Shown here one piece after another: positions 63,916 to 64,000 of a stretch of DNA of 64,000 nucleotides; position 1 is the first letter of the stretch, and every line of letters starts with the position of its first letter. The translations under genes were made by a program, and so were the position numbers. This DNA comes from Henckelia pumila (taxonomy: Eukaryota; Streptophyta; Magnoliopsida; Lamiales; Gesneriaceae). The stretch spans positions 2,914,001 through 2,978,000 of the forward strand of contig NC_133123.1 of assembly GCF_033568475.1 (NCBI RefSeq), in the 5' to 3' direction. A model generated the notes under the pieces. That model worked only from the letters and a program-made list of their open reading frames with translations, was not told the DNA's origin and did not search any database.

Positions 63916-64000
63916 CTGTTGCCACATATGAATTAAGTTACCACATTATGAATGAAAGGATTACAAATAAAATAAAAAAAAAAAAGCCCGTTACGGGTAT

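Noticed and set aside
1-64000. CRISPR array, operon, prophage or other prokaryotic system
   Set aside because: All genes are intron-bearing or typical plant nuclear genes. The tandem repeats seen are microsatellites or short duplications without spacer structure.

Overview
The window looks like nuclear DNA of a eudicot plant. It is AT-rich, its genes are split by short GT-AG introns with AT-rich interiors, and long intergenic stretches hold microsatellites, MITEs, SINE and LINE pieces and old LTR retroelement remnants. A degenerate repeat near 37.4 kb, with GTGAGACGGGTCAA-type ends, resembles one I remember as abundant in Lamiales. That points to an asterid, possibly Lamiales, but it is an inference from memory and not a database result.

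Eight protein-coding genes can be supported, each by protein matches that run through the exon joins. (1) A single-exon SAUR-like gene (4845-5255, minus). (2) CYP59, a nuclear cyclophilin with RRM, zinc knuckle and RD-rich tail, 14 coding exons (6536-12460, minus). (3) A PAT1 family mRNA-decapping activator, 5 coding exons (15766-20574, plus). (4) A DUF1645 protein, one exon (22418-23665, plus). (5) A CRPK1-like receptor-like cytoplasmic kinase, 6 coding exons (38670-40768, plus). (6) A clade E-type PP2C with an N-myristoylation signal, 5 exons (43719-46294, plus). (7) PEX5, the PTS1 receptor, 15 exons (48559-55864, minus). (8) CSN6, the non-catalytic MPN subunit of the COP9 signalosome, 9 exons (58004-61339, plus). 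The last four exons of a CLC-f-like chloride channel (62348-63915, minus) complete the set; its 5' part lies beyond the right edge. The genes are independent units with no operon-like logic. RNA metabolism (CYP59, PAT1), cold or stress signalling (CRPK1, PP2C, SAUR), peroxisome import (PEX5), protein degradation control (CSN6) and anion transport (CLC-f) simply sit side by side.

The region from about 23.7 to 38.6 kb is gene-poor. It holds a Ty3/gypsy-like LTR remnant (28190-29525, minus) and a Ty1/copia-like remnant with one clear 227-bp LTR (33285-33511, minus). Smaller mobile elements with readable target-site duplications include a Mutator-type MITE with 9-bp TSD (2223-2404), a tRNA-type SINE with 18-bp TSD (13323-13500), a 5'-truncated LINE tail with 15-bp TSD inside a PAT1 intron (17924-18111), and a hAT-type MITE inserted into an older fold-back MITE (56858-57429).

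The most interesting host-gene observations are both in PEX5. A 103-bp tandem duplication copies a 3' splice site with 17 bases of its exon, and one intron appears to use a GC-AG splice pair. I see no clearly new biological system in this window.
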